From: Variovorax boronicumulans NBRC 103145
GTDB lineage: Bacteria > Pseudomonadota > Gammaproteobacteria > Burkholderiales > Burkholderiaceae_C
Direction of reading: 5' to 3'
Assembly (NCBI RefSeq): GCF_001591345.1
Contig: NZ_BCUS01000001.1
Span: 1 to 64,000 of the forward strand
Length of the DNA stretch: 64,000 nucleotides
A model generated the notes under the pieces. That model was not told the DNA's origin and did no database searches. It worked only from the letters and a program-made list of their open reading frames with translations. A program made the translations under genes and the position numbers. Below are positions 8,913 to 19,269 of the stretch, piece after piece. Each line of letters opens with the position of its first letter. Position 1 is the stretch's first letter.

Positions 8913-9887
8913 ATGTCCAAGCATCCAGGCGGCCGCCGAGGCCTCTTTCTGATCTTCTGCGCACTCACGGCGCTGGCGTCTTCTGCGACGCTCGCGCAAG
9001 AGAAGTACCCCTCGCGAGCGATCACCTGGGTCGTCGGCTACCCCCCCGGGGGCAGCGTCGATGTTGTCACGCGCCTCGTCGCCCGCAAGCTGGAAGCGAC
9101 GCTCGGCCAGCCCATCGTGGTCGACAACAAGCCCGGCGCCACGGGCTCGCTCGCGCTGCGGTATGTGGCAACCCAGCCGGCCGACGGCTACACCCTGGTG
9201 ACGGTTCCCGGCCCGGTGCTCACGAGCATCCCGATGCCGCAGATCGGCAAGGAGATGAGCGCCATCGCCATGCTCGCCAAAGGCTCCACCGTCCTCGTGG
9301 GACCGGCACGGCCCGATGCACCCAAGGACCTCAAGGCCTTGCTCGCAGACGCATCCGCCCACCCGGACAAGTACAGCTACGGCTCCTCCGGCAACGGCAC
9401 CGGCCAGCACCTGACCGGGGAACTCATCCAGGCACTGACAGGCGTGACGATGACGCATGTGCCCTACAAAGGCGGCAACCAGGCGGTGACCGACGTGATC
9501 GGTGGACAGATCCCGCTGGCGGTACTGGGCATCACGCCCGTGCTCCCGCACATCAAGTCCGGCAAGCTCAAGGCGTACGGGGTTTCCACGGCGACCCGCT
9601 CTGCCTCCTTGCCCGAAGTGCCGACACTCAGGGAAGCGGGCATCGCCAACTTCGAGGCCAGTCAGTGGTTCGTCCTCGCTGCGCGCGCAGGCATCCCGGC
9701 AGACCGAAGCGATCGCCTCAACGAAGCGGTGGCACAAGCCCTGAAGGACCCGGAGGTGATGAAAGGCTTCGAGAACGTCGGCATGTTTCCTGAAGTCCAC
9801 AGCGCGAAGCAGACCGCCGACTACATCCACACCGACATGCGGCGCTGGGCAGACCTCGTGAAGAAGAACAAGATCGCGATCGACTAG
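8913..9887 (+). CDS. Bug/TctC-family periplasmic binding protein (orphan)
   Basis: A 324-residue receptor of the Bug (tripartite tricarboxylate) family. It begins with a twin-basic signal peptide (GGRR, hydrophobic stretch, cleavage near LAQ|EKYPS). Typical Bug motifs follow: YPPGGSVDVVTR, QPIVVDNKPGA and YGSSGNGTGQHLTGE. No TctA or TctB membrane gene is linked, as is common in Comamonadaceae and Bordetella, where dozens of orphan Bug proteins occur. It is 58 bases downstream of the sulfatase gene and probably co-transcribed. The ligand could be a sulfated or carboxylated aromatic; this is inference. Confidence 0.88.
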   Translation: MSKHPGGRRGLFLIFCALTALASSATLAQEKYPSRAITWVVGYPPGGSVDVVTRLVARKLEATLGQPIVVDNKPGATGSLALRYVATQPADGYTLVTVPGPVLTSIPMPQIGKEMSAIAMLAKGSTVLVGPARPDAPKDLKALLADASAHPDKYSYGSSGNGTGQHLTGELIQALTGVTMTHVPYKGGNQAVTDVIGGQIPLAVLGITPVLPHIKSGKLKAYGVSTATRSASLPEVPTLREAGIANFEASQWFVLAARAGIPADRSDRLNEAVAQALKDPEVMKGFENVGMFPEVHSAKQTADYIHTDMRRWADLVKKNKIAID

Positions 9888-9993
9888 CTAGCGTGTGGAG
9901 TGAACCCCATCGACGGGACTGCAGGGGTCGTCATCCAGACGCAGACATCCCGAGTGAGACGGCGAAGCACAGTCAACAGCCGCCTGGCCAATG

Positions 9994-10028
9994 AAAAAGG
10001 GCGTTCACTGAATTTCAGTGAACGCCCT
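9994..10028 (-). terminator. Intrinsic terminator of ssrA
   Basis: A 15-bp perfect inverted repeat (AGGGCGTTCACTGAA and its complement) has a one-base centre. Read on the minus strand it is followed by a run of five T. It lies 12 bases past the CCA end of ssrA. Confidence 0.9.
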
Positions 10029-10039
10029 AGGTCGTTGTG

Positions 10040-10424
10040 TGGTGGAGCTGGGGGGATTTGAACCCCCGTCCGCAAGCCTTCATCGCGCAGTTCTACATGT
10101 GTAGTGATCTGATTTAAGTCTCGCTTCCGGAGTCGCGCAGTCACACGCTAAACCGGACGCCAGCACCCTATTTTCTCGCCCCGACCCAAGGTACCCGGAT
10201 CGGAGCCAGCCCATGTAATTATCCTTGCAGCCGGGAGGTCAGGATTGCTCCAGACCCCCTTGCCCAGCCCATCGGCCAACTGTTGCAAGGCTCACTGGCA
10301 ATTAAGCAGCGAGTGCGAAACGTTCGTCGTTTGCAGTTAGTTTGTTTGAATCTGTTTTACGAGCGCATTCAGCTCGACATGCCCCGCTGCGACTCCGAAC
10401 CCACGTCGAAACCAGTGCAGCCCC
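10040..10424 (-). ncRNA. ssrA: tmRNA (transfer-messenger RNA)
   Basis: A 385-base RNA that rescues stalled ribosomes. The 5' end GGGGCUG pairs with CAGCUCC before the 3' ACCA to form a 7-bp acceptor stem, including the G3-U wobble recognised by alanyl-tRNA synthetase. The T-arm (GGGGGUUCAAAUCCCCC) is intact. The internal tag frame on the minus strand (10334 down to 10302) starts with GCA and reads ANDERFALAA then UAA, the usual betaproteobacterial tag. It is a one-piece tmRNA, not the permuted two-piece type. A -10-like TAAAAT (10434-10439, minus strand) overlaps the gph stop region, with TTGAAG about 15 bases further upstream, so its promoter lies inside the end of gph. Confidence 0.97.
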
Positions 10425-10436
10425 AAGCGACTCATT

Positions 10437-11114
10437 TTAGGCGCTATTGAGTAACTTCAAGAGCTCCAGGGGCGAAGAGATTGAGGCATCGGCTTTCCAC
10501 AGCGCCGCATCGGCCTGCGAACCCATGTAACCGTAGGTGGCCGCCACGGTTCCCATGCCCGCGGCGCGGCCCGCGATGATGTCGCGCTCGTCGTCCCCCA
10601 CGTAGATGCAGGCCTCGGGCGCCACGCCGAGGCGACGCGCCGCCTCGTGCAACGGCTCGGGGTGCGGCTTGGCGAACGGCGTGGTGTCGCCGCTCACGAT
10701 CGCGCCGGCGCTCGCGAAGAGCGGCATCGCGGCGGTCAGCGGTTCGGTGAAGCGGGCCGACTTGTTGGTGACCACGCCCCAGCGCAGGCCGCGCTCGCGG
10801 ATCGCCTCGATCAGCGGCGCCACGCCGTCGAACACCAGGGTGTTGAGCAGCATGCGGCGCTCGTAGCCGACGTAGAACTCCTCGCGCAGCGCATCGAACT
10901 CCGGCGCCTCGGGCGTGATGCCGAAGGCAATGCCGAGCATGCCGCGTGCGCCGGCGCCGGCCATCGGGCGGTAGCGCTCCAGCGGATAAGGCGCCAGGCC
11001 GCGGTCGGTGCGCATCTTGTCAGCCGCCGCACCCAGGTCGGGCGCGCTGTCGATCAGCGTGCCGTCGAGGTCGAACAGGATGGCCTGTGTGGTCGCGCTC
11101 CCGATCTTCATCAT
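10437..11114 (-). CDS. gph: Phosphoglycolate phosphatase-like HAD hydrolase
   Basis: A 225-residue HAD-superfamily phosphatase. Motif [10 protein letters not shown] holds the nucleophile Asp, motif II VTNKS follows, and motif III/IV appear as AKPHPEP and YVGDDERD. It would clear 2-phosphoglycolate from DNA repair or oxygenase side reactions. Its start overlaps the ubiG stop by four bases (ATGA), and the ubiG-gph pair is a standard arrangement in betaproteobacteria. A second Met lies one codon in. Some relatives in this position have other small phosphate-ester substrates (for example MupP-type enzymes), so the exact substrate is not certain. Confidence 0.88.
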   Translation of the reverse strand: MMKIGSATTQAILFDLDGTLIDSAPDLGAAADKMRTDRGLAPYPLERYRPMAGAGARGMLGIAFGITPEAPEFDALREEFYVGYERRMLLNTLVFDGVAPLIEAIRERGLRWGVVTNKSARFTEPLTAAMPLFASAGAIVSGDTTPFAKPHPEPLHEAARRLGVAPEACIYVGDDERDIIAGRAAGMGTVAATYGYMGSQADAALWKADASISSPLELLKLLNSA

Positions 11115-11839
11115 CCCTGCGCCTCCGGCAGCGCCGGCTTCTGGGTCGCGAAGAGGTAGTTGACGCTGGTGTCGGCACTGAGCCAGTAGCGGCGGGTCAG
11201 CGGGTTGTATTCCATGCCCCGGGTGTGGCGCAGGTCCAGGCGGGCAGCGCGGCAGTAGCCGGCCAGTTCGCTGGGGCGGATCAGCTTCGGATACTCGTGC
11301 GTGCCGCGCGGCAGCATGCCCAGGACGTACTCGGCGCCCACGATCGCCAGCATGAAGGACTTCAGGTTGCGGTTGATGGTCGAGAAGAACACCCAGCCGC
11401 CCGGCTTCACCAGGGTGGCGCAGGCCTGGATCACCGATGCCGGATCGGGCACGTGCTCCAGCATTTCCATGCAGGTGACCACATCGAAGCTGCCAGGCTG
11501 CTCGGCCGCGAGCGCCTCGGCACTGATTTCGCGGTACTTGACGCCGCGCGTCCCGGCTTCGAGAGCGTGCAGTTGGGCGACCTTGAGCGCCTTGGTCGCG
11601 AGGTCGACGCCCAGCACGTCGGCGCCCTTGCGCGCCATCGAATCGGCCAGGATGCCGCCGCCGCAGCCGATATCGACCACGCGCTGGCCCGAAATAGGTG
11701 CAATACCGTCAATCCATTCCAGCCGCAATGGATTGATTTCGTGCAGCGGGCGGAATTCGCTCTCCAAATCCCACCACCGGTGTGCGAGTTCCGAAAACTT
11801 GGCCAGTTCGGCCGGGTCTGCATTCACGTTTTCTGTCAT
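11111..11839 (-). CDS. ubiG: Ubiquinone biosynthesis O-methyltransferase
   Basis: A 242-residue SAM-dependent methyltransferase for the two O-methylations of ubiquinone synthesis. The opening [18 protein letters not shown] and [16 protein letters not shown] are diagnostic of UbiG, and [16 protein letters not shown] is the SAM-binding motif I. The frame stays open 22 codons further upstream, but the Met before TENVNADP gives the family's usual length. The stop overlaps gph by four bases, so the two are coupled. Confidence 0.95.
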   Translation of the reverse strand: MTENVNADPAELAKFSELAHRWWDLESEFRPLHEINPLRLEWIDGIAPISGQRVVDIGCGGGILADSMARKGADVLGVDLATKALKVAQLHALEAGTRGVKYREISAEALAAEQPGSFDVVTCMEMLEHVPDPASVIQACATLVKPGGWVFFSTINRNLKSFMLAIVGAEYVLGMLPRGTHEYPKLIRPSELAGYCRAARLDLRHTRGMEYNPLTRRYWLSADTSVNYLFATQKPALPEAQG

Positions 11840-11921
11840 GGGGCAATTATGAAGCGAGCAAAGCCCGGCTCGAACGCAATGGGCTTGCATCAGGCACGGC
11901 CGCAAATACGGCAGGCATAAA

Positions 11922-11945
11922 AAAACCCCGCCGAGGCGGGGTTTT
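11922..11945. terminator. Bidirectional intrinsic terminator between ubiG and ompA
   Basis: AAAACCCCGCC and GGCGGGGTTTT form an 11-bp stem with a two-base centre and give a T-run on either strand. It lies 23 bases past the ompA stop and should end the ompA transcript. Confidence 0.88.
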
Positions 11946-11968
11946 CATTCGTCGATGGAATCGATCGA

Positions 11969-12619
11969 TCAGTTGGCGCGGGTGCCAACCACTTCGATTT
12001 CCACGCGACGGTTCTTGGCGCGGCCTTCCTTGGTGCGGTTGTCAGCCACAGGCTGCTTCTCGCCCTTGCCTTCGGTGTAGACGCGGTTGCGTTCGATGCC
12101 CTTCGAGACCAGGAAGGCCTTGACGGCTTCGGCGCGACGCACCGACAGACGCTGGTTGTAGGCGTCGGTACCGATGGAGTCGGTGTGACCCACAGCGATG
12201 ATGACTTCGAGGTTCACGCCACGGATCTTCTCGACCAGGTCGGTCAGCTTGGCGCGACCTTCGGGCTTCAGCACCGACTTGTCGAAGTCGAAGAAGGCGT
12301 CAGCAGCGAAGGTGACCTTCGAAGCAGCGACTTGTGCGGCAGGCGGAGCGACCGGAGCGCCAGGCGTGGGAGCCACAGCAGCCGGAGCAGCCGGAACCAG
12401 AGCGCCGTCGCAACCGGCGGCAGCCGTTGCGGGCGTCCAGTTGGCATCGCGCCAGCACAGTTCGTTCGTGCCGTTCTTCCAGACCAGTTCGCCGGTGCCG
12501 TTTTGCCAGTTGTCGATCGTAGGACCGCCGTTCGCAGCGGTGACACGGGTCTGCGCGCCGGCGGCAGTGGCGAGCGCAGCGACTGCAAACATCATCGCCA
12601 CTTTATTCAGTTTCTTCAT
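11969..12619 (-). CDS. ompA: OmpA-family outer membrane protein
   Basis: A 216-residue protein with a signal peptide (residues 1-22, ending AGA|Q), a middle region rich in Ala and Pro, and a C-terminal OmpA peptidoglycan-binding domain at about 100-212. The domain contains FFDFDKSVLKPEG, GHTDSIG and the closing NRRVEIEV, including the Asp and Arg that hold diaminopimelate. It lacks the eight-stranded beta barrel of enterobacterial OmpA; a short tryptophan-rich repeat segment (NWQNGTGELVWKNGTNELCW) stands in its place. A strong ribosome site (AAGAGGAG) precedes the ATG. It is monocistronic. Confidence 0.9.
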   Translation of the reverse strand: MKKLNKVAMMFAVAALATAAGAQTRVTAANGGPTIDNWQNGTGELVWKNGTNELCWRDANWTPATAAAGCDGALVPAAPAAVAPTPGAPVAPPAAQVAASKVTFAADAFFDFDKSVLKPEGRAKLTDLVEKIRGVNLEVIIAVGHTDSIGTDAYNQRLSVRRAEAVKAFLVSKGIERNRVYTEGKGEKQPVADNRTKEGRAKNRRVEIEVVGTRAN

Positions 12620-12843
12620 GGTTCTCCTCTTGGGGAAAAAGCCGCAGCCGCGCTGCGAATCAAGGACGCTTTAAGTGACCACCACCCAAAACGTTGAGAC
12701 GATTGTGCCATAGGGTCTTTGGCAAACAGGCCGCTGGACGCCCCTGAAGCGTAGGACGGAGGCGGAATAGAGCCCTTGTGTTGCGGCGGTGCGACACCCC
12801 TCACAGCGTAAAATTTCGCCTTCCTGCCGCCAGCCTCTTGCTC
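12620..12843. other. Divergent promoter region ompA/gyrA
   Basis: A 224-base gap between divergent ompA and gyrA. It holds the ompA ribosome site next to its ATG and a TAAAAT -10-like hexamer about 33 bases before gyrA. I could not assign a convincing -35 to either promoter. No open frame or RNA gene was recognised. Confidence 0.5.
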
Positions 12844-15489
12844 ATGACCTCCTTCGCCAAAGAAACCCTGCCCATCAGTCTCGAAGAGGAAATGCGCAGC
12901 AGCTACCTCGATTACGCCATGAGCGTGATCGTCGGCCGGGCGCTTCCTGACGCCCGCGACGGCCTCAAGCCGGTGCACCGGCGCGTGCTGTACGCGATGC
13001 ACGAGCTCAACAACGACTGGAACCGGCCGTACAAGAAGTCGGCCCGTATCGTCGGTGACGTGATCGGTAAGTACCACCCGCACGGCGACCAGTCGGTCTA
13101 CGACACCATCGTCCGGCTGGCCCAGGACTTCTCGATGCGCCACATGCTGGTCGACGGCCAGGGCAACTTCGGGTCGGTCGACGGCGACAACGCCGCCGCA
13201 ATGCGTTATACGGAAATCCGGCTGGCCAAAATTGCGCACGAAATGCTGGCCGATATCGACAAGGAAACTGTCGACTTTCAGGACAATTACGACGGCTCCG
13301 AAAAAGAACCGAAAGTTTTGCCCAGCCAGCTGCCGAATTTGCTGGTCAATGGCTCCGGCGGTATTGCGGTCGGCATGGCCACCAATATCCCGCCGCACAA
13401 CCTGAATGAAGTGGTGGATGCCTGCCTGTATCTGCTGCGCAATCCGCAGGCGAGCATCGACGAACTGATGGAAATCGTGCCGGCGCCCGACTTCCCCACC
13501 GCCGGCATCATCTACGGCATCAACGGCGTGAAGGACGGCTACCGCACCGGCCGCGGCAAGGTCGTGATGCGCGCCAAGTGCCACTTCGAGGACATCGACC
13601 GCGGCCAGCGCCAGGCGATCATCGTCGACGAGCTCCCCTACCAGGTCAACAAGAAGACGCTGCAGGAGCGCATGGCCGAGCTGGTGCACGAGAAGAAGAT
13701 CGAAGGCATCAGCCACATCCAGGACGAGTCCGACAAGTCGGGCATGCGCCTGGTGATCGAGCTCAAGCGCGGCGAAGTGCCCGAGGTGGTGCTCAACAAC
13801 CTCTACAAGCAGACCCAGCTGCAGGACACCTTCGGCATCAACATGGTGGCGCTGGTCGACGGCCAGCCCAAGCTGTGCAACCTGAAGGACCTGATCGAGG
13901 TCTTCCTGCAGCACCGCCGCGAAGTGGTCACGCGCCGCACCGTCTTCACGCTGCGCAAGGCCCGCGAACGCGGCCACGTGCTCGAAGGCCTGGCGGTGGC
14001 GCTGGCCAACATCGACGAGTTCATCCGCATCATCCGCGAATCGCCCACCCCACCGGTCGCCAAGGCCGAGCTCATGACCCGCAGCTGGGACAGCAAGCTG
14101 GTGCGCGAAATGCTCACGCGTTCGCGCGCCGACGGCGGCGTGATCAACGCCGACGACTACCGCCCCGAAGGCCTCGAGCGTGAATACGGCATGGGCGGCG
14201 ACGGCCTGTACCGCTTGTCGGAAACGCAAGCGCAGGAAATCCTGCAGATGCGTCTGCAGCGCCTGACCGGCCTCGAGCAGGACAAGATCGTCGCCGAGTA
14301 CAAGGACGTCATGGCCGAGATCGACGACCTGCTCGACATCTTGGCCAAGCCCGAGCGCGTCTCGATCATCATTGGCGACGAACTCGGCGAGATCAAGCAG
14401 GAATTCGGCCAGTCGAAGATCGGCGCGCGCCGCAGCCTGGTCGAGCACAGTGCCTACGACCTCTCGACCGAAGACCTGATCACGCCGACCGACATGGTCG
14501 TCACGCTCTCGCACAGCGGCTACATCAAGAGCCAGCCGCTGGGCGAGTACCGCGCGCAAAAGCGCGGCGGGCGCGGCAAGCAGGCCACGTCCACCAAGGA
14601 CGACGACTGGATCGATCAGCTCTTCATCGCCAACACGCACGACTACATCCTGTGCTTCTCCAACCGCGGCCGGCTGTACTGGCTCAAGGTGTGGGAAGTG
14701 CCGGCGGGTTCGCGCGGTTCGCGCGGACGCCCCATCGTCAACATGTTCCCGCTGCAGGAAGGCGAGAAGATCAACGTCGCGCTCGCCCTCACCGGCGAGA
14801 AGCGCAACTTCCCGGCCGACCAGTACGTGTTCATGGCGACCTCGATGGGCACGGTCAAGAAGACGGCGCTCGACGAATTCAGCAACCCGCGCAAGGGCGG
14901 CATCATTGCCGTGAACCTCGATGAAGGCGACTACCTCATCGGCGCGGCGCTGACCGACGGCAAGCACGACGTGATGCTCTTCAGCGATAACGGCAAGGCC
15001 GTGCGCTTCGACGAGGAAGACGTCCGCCCGCTGGGCCGCAACGCCCGCGGCGTGCGCGGCATGTCACTGGAGCCGGGCCAGGGCGTGATCGCCATGCTGG
15101 TGGCCGAGGACGAGCAGCAGAGCGTGCTCACCGCCACCGAAAATGGTTACGGAAAACGCACAAGCATTACCGAATACACGCGTCATGGCCGCGGAACCAA
15201 AGGCATGATCGCGATTCAACAGAGTGAGCGCAACGGCAAGGTCGTTGCCGCCACGCTCGTTCATGCGGACGATGAGATCATGCTCATCACCGACAAGGGT
15301 GTGCTCGTGCGCACCCGTGTGGCCGAGATTCGCGAACTGGGTCGGGCGACGCAAGGCGTCACGCTGATCGGGCTCGACGAAGGCGCCAAACTCAGCGGGC
15401 TTCAACGCATCGTCGAAAACGACGCGAACGGCGAAGGTGAGCCGGACGCAGACGACACTTCCACATCTTCAACGGAGAATCCTCAGTGA
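12844..15489 (+). CDS. gyrA: DNA gyrase subunit A
   Basis: An 881-residue type IIA topoisomerase subunit that cuts and rejoins DNA. The catalytic tyrosine is Y122 ([10 protein letters not shown]), in exact E. coli numbering. The GyrA box QKRGGRGK, needed to wrap DNA, starts at residue 572, so this is GyrA and not ParC. The tail is acidic. In the quinolone-resistance region the sequence is [10 protein letters not shown]: position 83 is Gln and 84 is Ser, where E. coli has Ser and Ala; D87 is kept. The start gives [17 protein letters not shown], typical of the family. Its stop overlaps the next start (GTGA). Confidence 0.97.
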   Translation: MTSFAKETLPISLEEEMRSSYLDYAMSVIVGRALPDARDGLKPVHRRVLYAMHELNNDWNRPYKKSARIVGDVIGKYHPHGDQSVYDTIVRLAQDFSMRHMLVDGQGNFGSVDGDNAAAMRYTEIRLAKIAHEMLADIDKETVDFQDNYDGSEKEPKVLPSQLPNLLVNGSGGIAVGMATNIPPHNLNEVVDACLYLLRNPQASIDELMEIVPAPDFPTAGIIYGINGVKDGYRTGRGKVVMRAKCHFEDIDRGQRQAIIVDELPYQVNKKTLQERMAELVHEKKIEGISHIQDESDKSGMRLVIELKRGEVPEVVLNNLYKQTQLQDTFGINMVALVDGQPKLCNLKDLIEVFLQHRREVVTRRTVFTLRKARERGHVLEGLAVALANIDEFIRIIRESPTPPVAKAELMTRSWDSKLVREMLTRSRADGGVINADDYRPEGLEREYGMGGDGLYRLSETQAQEILQMRLQRLTGLEQDKIVAEYKDVMAEIDDLLDILAKPERVSIIIGDELGEIKQEFGQSKIGARRSLVEHSAYDLSTEDLITPTDMVVTLSHSGYIKSQPLGEYRAQKRGGRGKQATSTKDDDWIDQLFIANTHDYILCFSNRGRLYWLKVWEVPAGSRGSRGRPIVNMFPLQEGEKINVALALTGEKRNFPADQYVFMATSMGTVKKTALDEFSNPRKGGIIAVNLDEGDYLIGAALTDGKHDVMLFSDNGKAVRFDEEDVRPLGRNARGVRGMSLEPGQGVIAMLVAEDEQQSVLTATENGYGKRTSITEYTRHGRGTKGMIAIQQSERNGKVVAATLVHADDEIMLITDKGVLVRTRVAEIRELGRATQGVTLIGLDEGAKLSGLQRIVENDANGEGEPDADDTSTSSTENPQ

Positions 15490-16073
15490 AAAAACAACTC
15501 AAGCTCGCACTCCTGACCGCTGCCCTCGCCGGCTCGTCCATGGCCGCCATGGCCCAGGACAAGGCCACGCTGATCAAGCAGTTCATCGAGATCCAGCGCC
15601 CCGGCATCGAGTCGCTGGCACGCGGCCTGATCGAGCAGTCGAGCGCCCCCATCGCGCAAGCCGGTTCGCAGTACCTGCAGACCCAGGTGCCCGAAGCCAA
15701 GCGCGAATCCGCCGCCAAGGCCGCTGACGCCGAGCTGAAGAAGTACTTCGACGACGCCTACCCGCTGGTGCGCGACAAGGCCGTGCAGATCGCCCCTGGC
15801 GCCCTCACGCCCATCCTCGAGCAGAACTTCAGCGAAGACGAGCTCAAGCAGCTGCTGGCCTGGATCAACTCGCCCCTGAGCAAGAAGTACCAGGAACTGA
15901 ACCCGAAGATGCAGACCGCTCTGACGGAAAAGCTGGTGACCGAAACCCGCGCCACCATCGAACCCAAGATGCGCGCACTCGACACCAACGTCGCCAAGGC
16001 CCTCGGTGCTCCGACCGACGGCGCAGCAGCTCCCGCCAAGGCACCCGCTGCCAAGGCTCCCGCCAAGAAGTAA
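15486..16073 (+). CDS. DUF2059 secreted protein
   Basis: A 195-residue protein with a signal peptide (residues 1-23, ending AMA|Q) and a DUF2059 domain (about residues 85-150: [21 protein letters not shown]). The tail is a low-complexity Ala/Pro/Lys stretch. It starts with GTG overlapping the gyrA stop by four bases, with GGAG upstream inside gyrA, so translation is coupled. The biochemical role of DUF2059 is unknown; the helical domain and export suggest a periplasmic part. Placement between gyrA and serC appears to be a lineage feature. Confidence 0.85.
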   Translation: MKKQLKLALLTAALAGSSMAAMAQDKATLIKQFIEIQRPGIESLARGLIEQSSAPIAQAGSQYLQTQVPEAKRESAAKAADAELKKYFDDAYPLVRDKAVQIAPGALTPILEQNFSEDELKQLLAWINSPLSKKYQELNPKMQTALTEKLVTETRATIEPKMRALDTNVAKALGAPTDGAAAPAKAPAAKAPAKK

Positions 16074-16079
16074 AGCAAC

Positions 16080-17210
16080 GTGACCCAGCAGCAGACGCCG
16101 GCCGGCAAGCGCCCCTACAACTTTTCGGCCGGTCCGGCTGCCATGCCGGAGGCGGTGCTGCAACGCGCCGCTTCCGAAATGCTCGATTGGCAGGGCAGCG
16201 GCATGAGCGTGATGGAGATGAGCCATCGCGGCAAGGAATTCGGTGCCATCTGCACCCAGGCCGAAGCCGACATCCGTACGCTGCTGGCCATCCCCTCGCA
16301 CTTTCACATCCTGTTCATGCAGGGTGGCGGCCTCGGCGAGAACGCCATCGTGCCGCTGAACCTGTCACGCGGCGGCGTTGCCGACTTCGTCGTCACCGGC
16401 AGCTGGAGCGCCAAGTCGCACAAGGAAGCGCAGCGCTACTGCACCGCCCGCGTGGCGGCCAGCAACGCCGACAACCAGCACACGAAGCTGCCCGATCCCG
16501 CCAGCTGGCAGCTGTCCGCCGAAGCCTCGTACGTGCACGTGTGCAGCAACGAGACCATCAACGGCATCGAGTTCCAGCAACTGCCCGACCTGGCCGCGCT
16601 CGGCAGCAAGGCGCCGCTGGTCATCGATTTTTCTTCCCACGTCGCCTCGCGCAGCGTCGACTGGAGCCGCGTCGGCCTGGCCTTCGGCGGCGCCCAGAAG
16701 AACCTCGGCCCCGCCGGCCTGACCATCGTGGTCGTGCGCGACGACCTGCTGGGGCACGCGCTCGAGATCTGCCCGAGCGCGTTCAACTACAAGACCGTGG
16801 CCGACAACCACTCCATGTACAACACCCCGCCGACCTGGGGCATCTACATGGCGGGGCTCACGTTCCAGTGGCTGCTGCAGCAGACCGAAGGCGCGCTCAC
16901 CGGCGTTGCCGCCATGGAGCAGCGCAATGTCGAGAAGGCGAAGCTGCTGTACGACTTCATCGACGGCTCCGACTTCTACGCCAACCGCATCGACGCCAAC
17001 TGTCGTTCGCGCATGAACGTGCCGTTCTTCCTGGCCGACGAGGGGCGCAACGAGGCCTTTCTGGCCGGCGCGCGCGAAGCCGGACTGCTGCAGCTCAAGG
17101 GCCACAAGTCGGTCGGCGGCATGCGCGCAAGCATCTACAACGCCATGCCGCTGGCAGGGGTGCAGGCCTTGGTGGCCTACATGAGAGAATTCGAGCGATC
17201 GCATGCGTAG
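16080..17210 (+). CDS. serC: Phosphoserine aminotransferase
   Basis: A 376-residue class V PLP aminotransferase that makes 3-phosphoserine, and also 4-phosphohydroxythreonine for PLP synthesis. The N-terminal [25 protein letters not shown] and the PLP lysine K207 in [11 protein letters not shown] identify it; the C-terminal [12 protein letters not shown] is also typical. A GTG start six bases after the DUF2059 stop fits; no closer ATG gives the conserved N-terminus. It sits in the serC-pheA-tyrA-aroA run. Confidence 0.96.
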   Translation: MTQQQTPAGKRPYNFSAGPAAMPEAVLQRAASEMLDWQGSGMSVMEMSHRGKEFGAICTQAEADIRTLLAIPSHFHILFMQGGGLGENAIVPLNLSRGGVADFVVTGSWSAKSHKEAQRYCTARVAASNADNQHTKLPDPASWQLSAEASYVHVCSNETINGIEFQQLPDLAALGSKAPLVIDFSSHVASRSVDWSRVGLAFGGAQKNLGPAGLTIVVVRDDLLGHALEICPSAFNYKTVADNHSMYNTPPTWGIYMAGLTFQWLLQQTEGALTGVAAMEQRNVEKAKLLYDFIDGSDFYANRIDANCRSRMNVPFFLADEGRNEAFLAGAREAGLLQLKGHKSVGGMRASIYNAMPLAGVQALVAYMREFERSHA

Positions 17211-17234
17211 GCGCATGCCCTGTTGCTCGCACCG

Positions 17235-18356
17235 ATGACCGCCTCTGCCCCCACACCACCCACCACCCCCGACAATTCCGAAAGCCTGGCCGGTCTGCGC
17301 GTGCAGATCGACTCCCTCGACCAACGGCTGCTGAGCCTGCTCAATGAGCGTGCCCATGTGGCCGAGTTGGTCGGCGAGGTCAAGAAGCGCGAAGGCACAC
17401 CCTTCTTCCGCCCCGACCGCGTCGCCGCGGTCATCGACAAGATGCAGAAAAGCAATGGCGGTCCGCTCAAGGACCTCCATGTCGCGGCCATCTGGCGCGA
17501 GATCATGTCGGCCTGCCTGGCACTCGAATCGCCCCAGCGCGTGGCGGTGCTTGGCCCCGAGGGCACCTTCTGCGAACAGGCCGCCATCGAGTACTTCGGC
17601 GGCGCCGCCGACCTGATCTACTGCGCCAGCTTCGATGAGGTGTTCCACGCCACCGCCGCGGGCAGCGCCCAGTACGGCGTGGTCGGCGTCGAAAACTCGA
17701 CCGAAGGCGTGGTCACGCGCTCGCTCGACCTGTTCCTGCACTCGCCCACCCATGTCGTCGGCGAAGTCAGCCTGCTGGTGCGCCACCACCTGATGCGCAG
17801 CAGCAATTCGCTCGAAGGCGTCGAGGCCGTGCTGGCCCACCCGCAGGCACTGGCGCAGTGCCAGACCTGGCTGTCCAAGCACCTGCCCAACGCCGAGCGG
17901 CGCGCCGTGTCGAGCAACGCCGAAGGCGCGCGCCTCGCGGCCACCAACCCGGCCTGGGCCGCGCTGGCCGGCGAACGCGCCGCCACCCGCTTCGGCCTGC
18001 ACATCGTGGCGCACGCCATCCAGGACGACTCGTACAACCGCACCCGCTTCTCGGTGATCTGCCTGCCGCAGACGCTGGCCATGCCGCCGGCCTCGGGCAA
18101 GGACTGCACGAGCCTGATCGTCTCGGTGCCCAACCGCCCCGGCGCGGTGCACGACCTGCTGGTGCCCCTGAAGGCCAACAACGTGTCGATGACGCGCTTC
18201 GAGTCGCGCCCCGCGCGCACCGGCCAGTGGGAGTACTACTTCTACATCGACCTCGACGGCCATCCCTCGCAGCCCAACGTGGCCGCGGCGCTGGCCGAAC
18301 TGCGCGGCCTCTGCGCCTTCTACAAGGTGCTCGGCGCCTACCCGATCAAAGCCTGA
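17235..18356 (+). CDS. pheA: Chorismate mutase/prephenate dehydratase (P-protein)
   Basis: A 373-residue bifunctional enzyme for phenylalanine synthesis. An AroQ chorismate mutase domain occupies about residues 18-100 (LRVQIDSLDQRLLSLLNER). Prephenate dehydratase follows at about 105-285 (GPEGTFCEQAA, VENSTEGVV, catalytic NRTRFSVI). A C-terminal ACT domain with the ESRP motif gives phenylalanine feedback control. A TTG four codons earlier is an alternative start; I prefer the ATG. It lies 24 bases after serC and 18 before tyrA. Confidence 0.95.
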   Translation: MTASAPTPPTTPDNSESLAGLRVQIDSLDQRLLSLLNERAHVAELVGEVKKREGTPFFRPDRVAAVIDKMQKSNGGPLKDLHVAAIWREIMSACLALESPQRVAVLGPEGTFCEQAAIEYFGGAADLIYCASFDEVFHATAAGSAQYGVVGVENSTEGVVTRSLDLFLHSPTHVVGEVSLLVRHHLMRSSNSLEGVEAVLAHPQALAQCQTWLSKHLPNAERRAVSSNAEGARLAATNPAWAALAGERAATRFGLHIVAHAIQDDSYNRTRFSVICLPQTLAMPPASGKDCTSLIVSVPNRPGAVHDLLVPLKANNVSMTRFESRPARTGQWEYYFYIDLDGHPSQPNVAAALAELRGLCAFYKVLGAYPIKA

Positions 18357-18374
18357 GCCGAACGGACCGACGCG

Positions 18375-19268
18375 ATGTTCGAGCAACTGGGATTGATCGG
18401 CTGCGGCCTCATGGGCGGCTCCTTTGCGCTCGCGCTCAAGCGCGCGAAGCTGGTGAAACGCGTGGTGGGCTACAGCAAGTCGCCCTCCACCACCGAACGG
18501 GCGCGCCAGCTCGGCGTGATCGACGTGGCGGCGCCCTCGGCGCTGCTGGCGGTGTCGGGCGCCGACATCGTGCTGCTGGCCGTGCCGGTGGCCGCCTCGG
18601 AAGCCACCTTCAAGGCCATCCGCCACGGCATCTCGGCCGACACGCTGGTGATGGACGTGGGCTCGACCAAGGGCGACGTGATCGAGGCCGCGCGCAACGG
18701 CCTGCAAAAGCAGTTCGCCAGCTTCGTGCCGGCGCACCCGATCGCCGGCAAGGAAGTCTCCGGCATCGAGCATGCCGAAGCCTCGCTGTTCACCGGCCGC
18801 CAGGTCGTGCTGACCCCCGTCAAGACCACGCTGCGCTCCAACGTGCAGCGCGCCTCGCAGGTGTGGAGCGGCATCGGCGCCAACGTCGTCACCATGACGC
18901 ACGAAGAGCACGACGCCGCCTTCGCCGCCGTGAGCCACCTGCCGCACCTGCTGGCCTTTGCCTACACCAACGCCCTCATCGGCCAGCCGCAGGGCGACCG
19001 CTTCCTGAGCCTCGCGGGACCGGGCTTTCGCGACTTCTCGCGCATCGCCGCCAGCGACCCCGTCATGTGGCGCGACGTGCTGCTCGCCAACCGCGAGCAG
19101 GTGCTGCAGCAGTCGCAGGCCTTCCGCAAGGCGCTCGACGACCTCGAGACGCTGATGACCGCCGGCGACCTGCAGGGCCTGGAGCAATCCATCGCCGCCG
19201 CCAGCAAGGCACGCGCCGCCTGGCGGCCGAATTCGAGCACCGACGCTCTGGCCCAGCAGGACAGCTGA
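18375..19268 (+). CDS. tyrA: Prephenate dehydrogenase
   Basis: A 297-residue NAD(P)-dependent enzyme that oxidises prephenate (or arogenate) to the tyrosine precursor. The dinucleotide fold opens with [31 protein letters not shown] and [10 protein letters not shown] are the substrate and cofactor motifs of the TyrA family. It has no chorismate mutase or ACT domain. One base separates its stop from the aroA-cmk start, so the two are very likely coupled. Confidence 0.94.
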   Translation: MFEQLGLIGCGLMGGSFALALKRAKLVKRVVGYSKSPSTTERARQLGVIDVAAPSALLAVSGADIVLLAVPVAASEATFKAIRHGISADTLVMDVGSTKGDVIEAARNGLQKQFASFVPAHPIAGKEVSGIEHAEASLFTGRQVVLTPVKTTLRSNVQRASQVWSGIGANVVTMTHEEHDAAFAAVSHLPHLLAFAYTNALIGQPQGDRFLSLAGPGFRDFSRIAASDPVMWRDVLLANREQVLQQSQAFRKALDDLETLMTAGDLQGLEQSIAAASKARAAWRPNSSTDALAQQDS

Positions 19269-19269
19269 C

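Noticed and set aside
10040-10075. tRNA-like T-arm and acceptor end
   Set aside because: It is part of tmRNA: the tag frame, the 5' acceptor partner at 10424 and the terminator all belong to ssrA. No separate tRNA gene is present.
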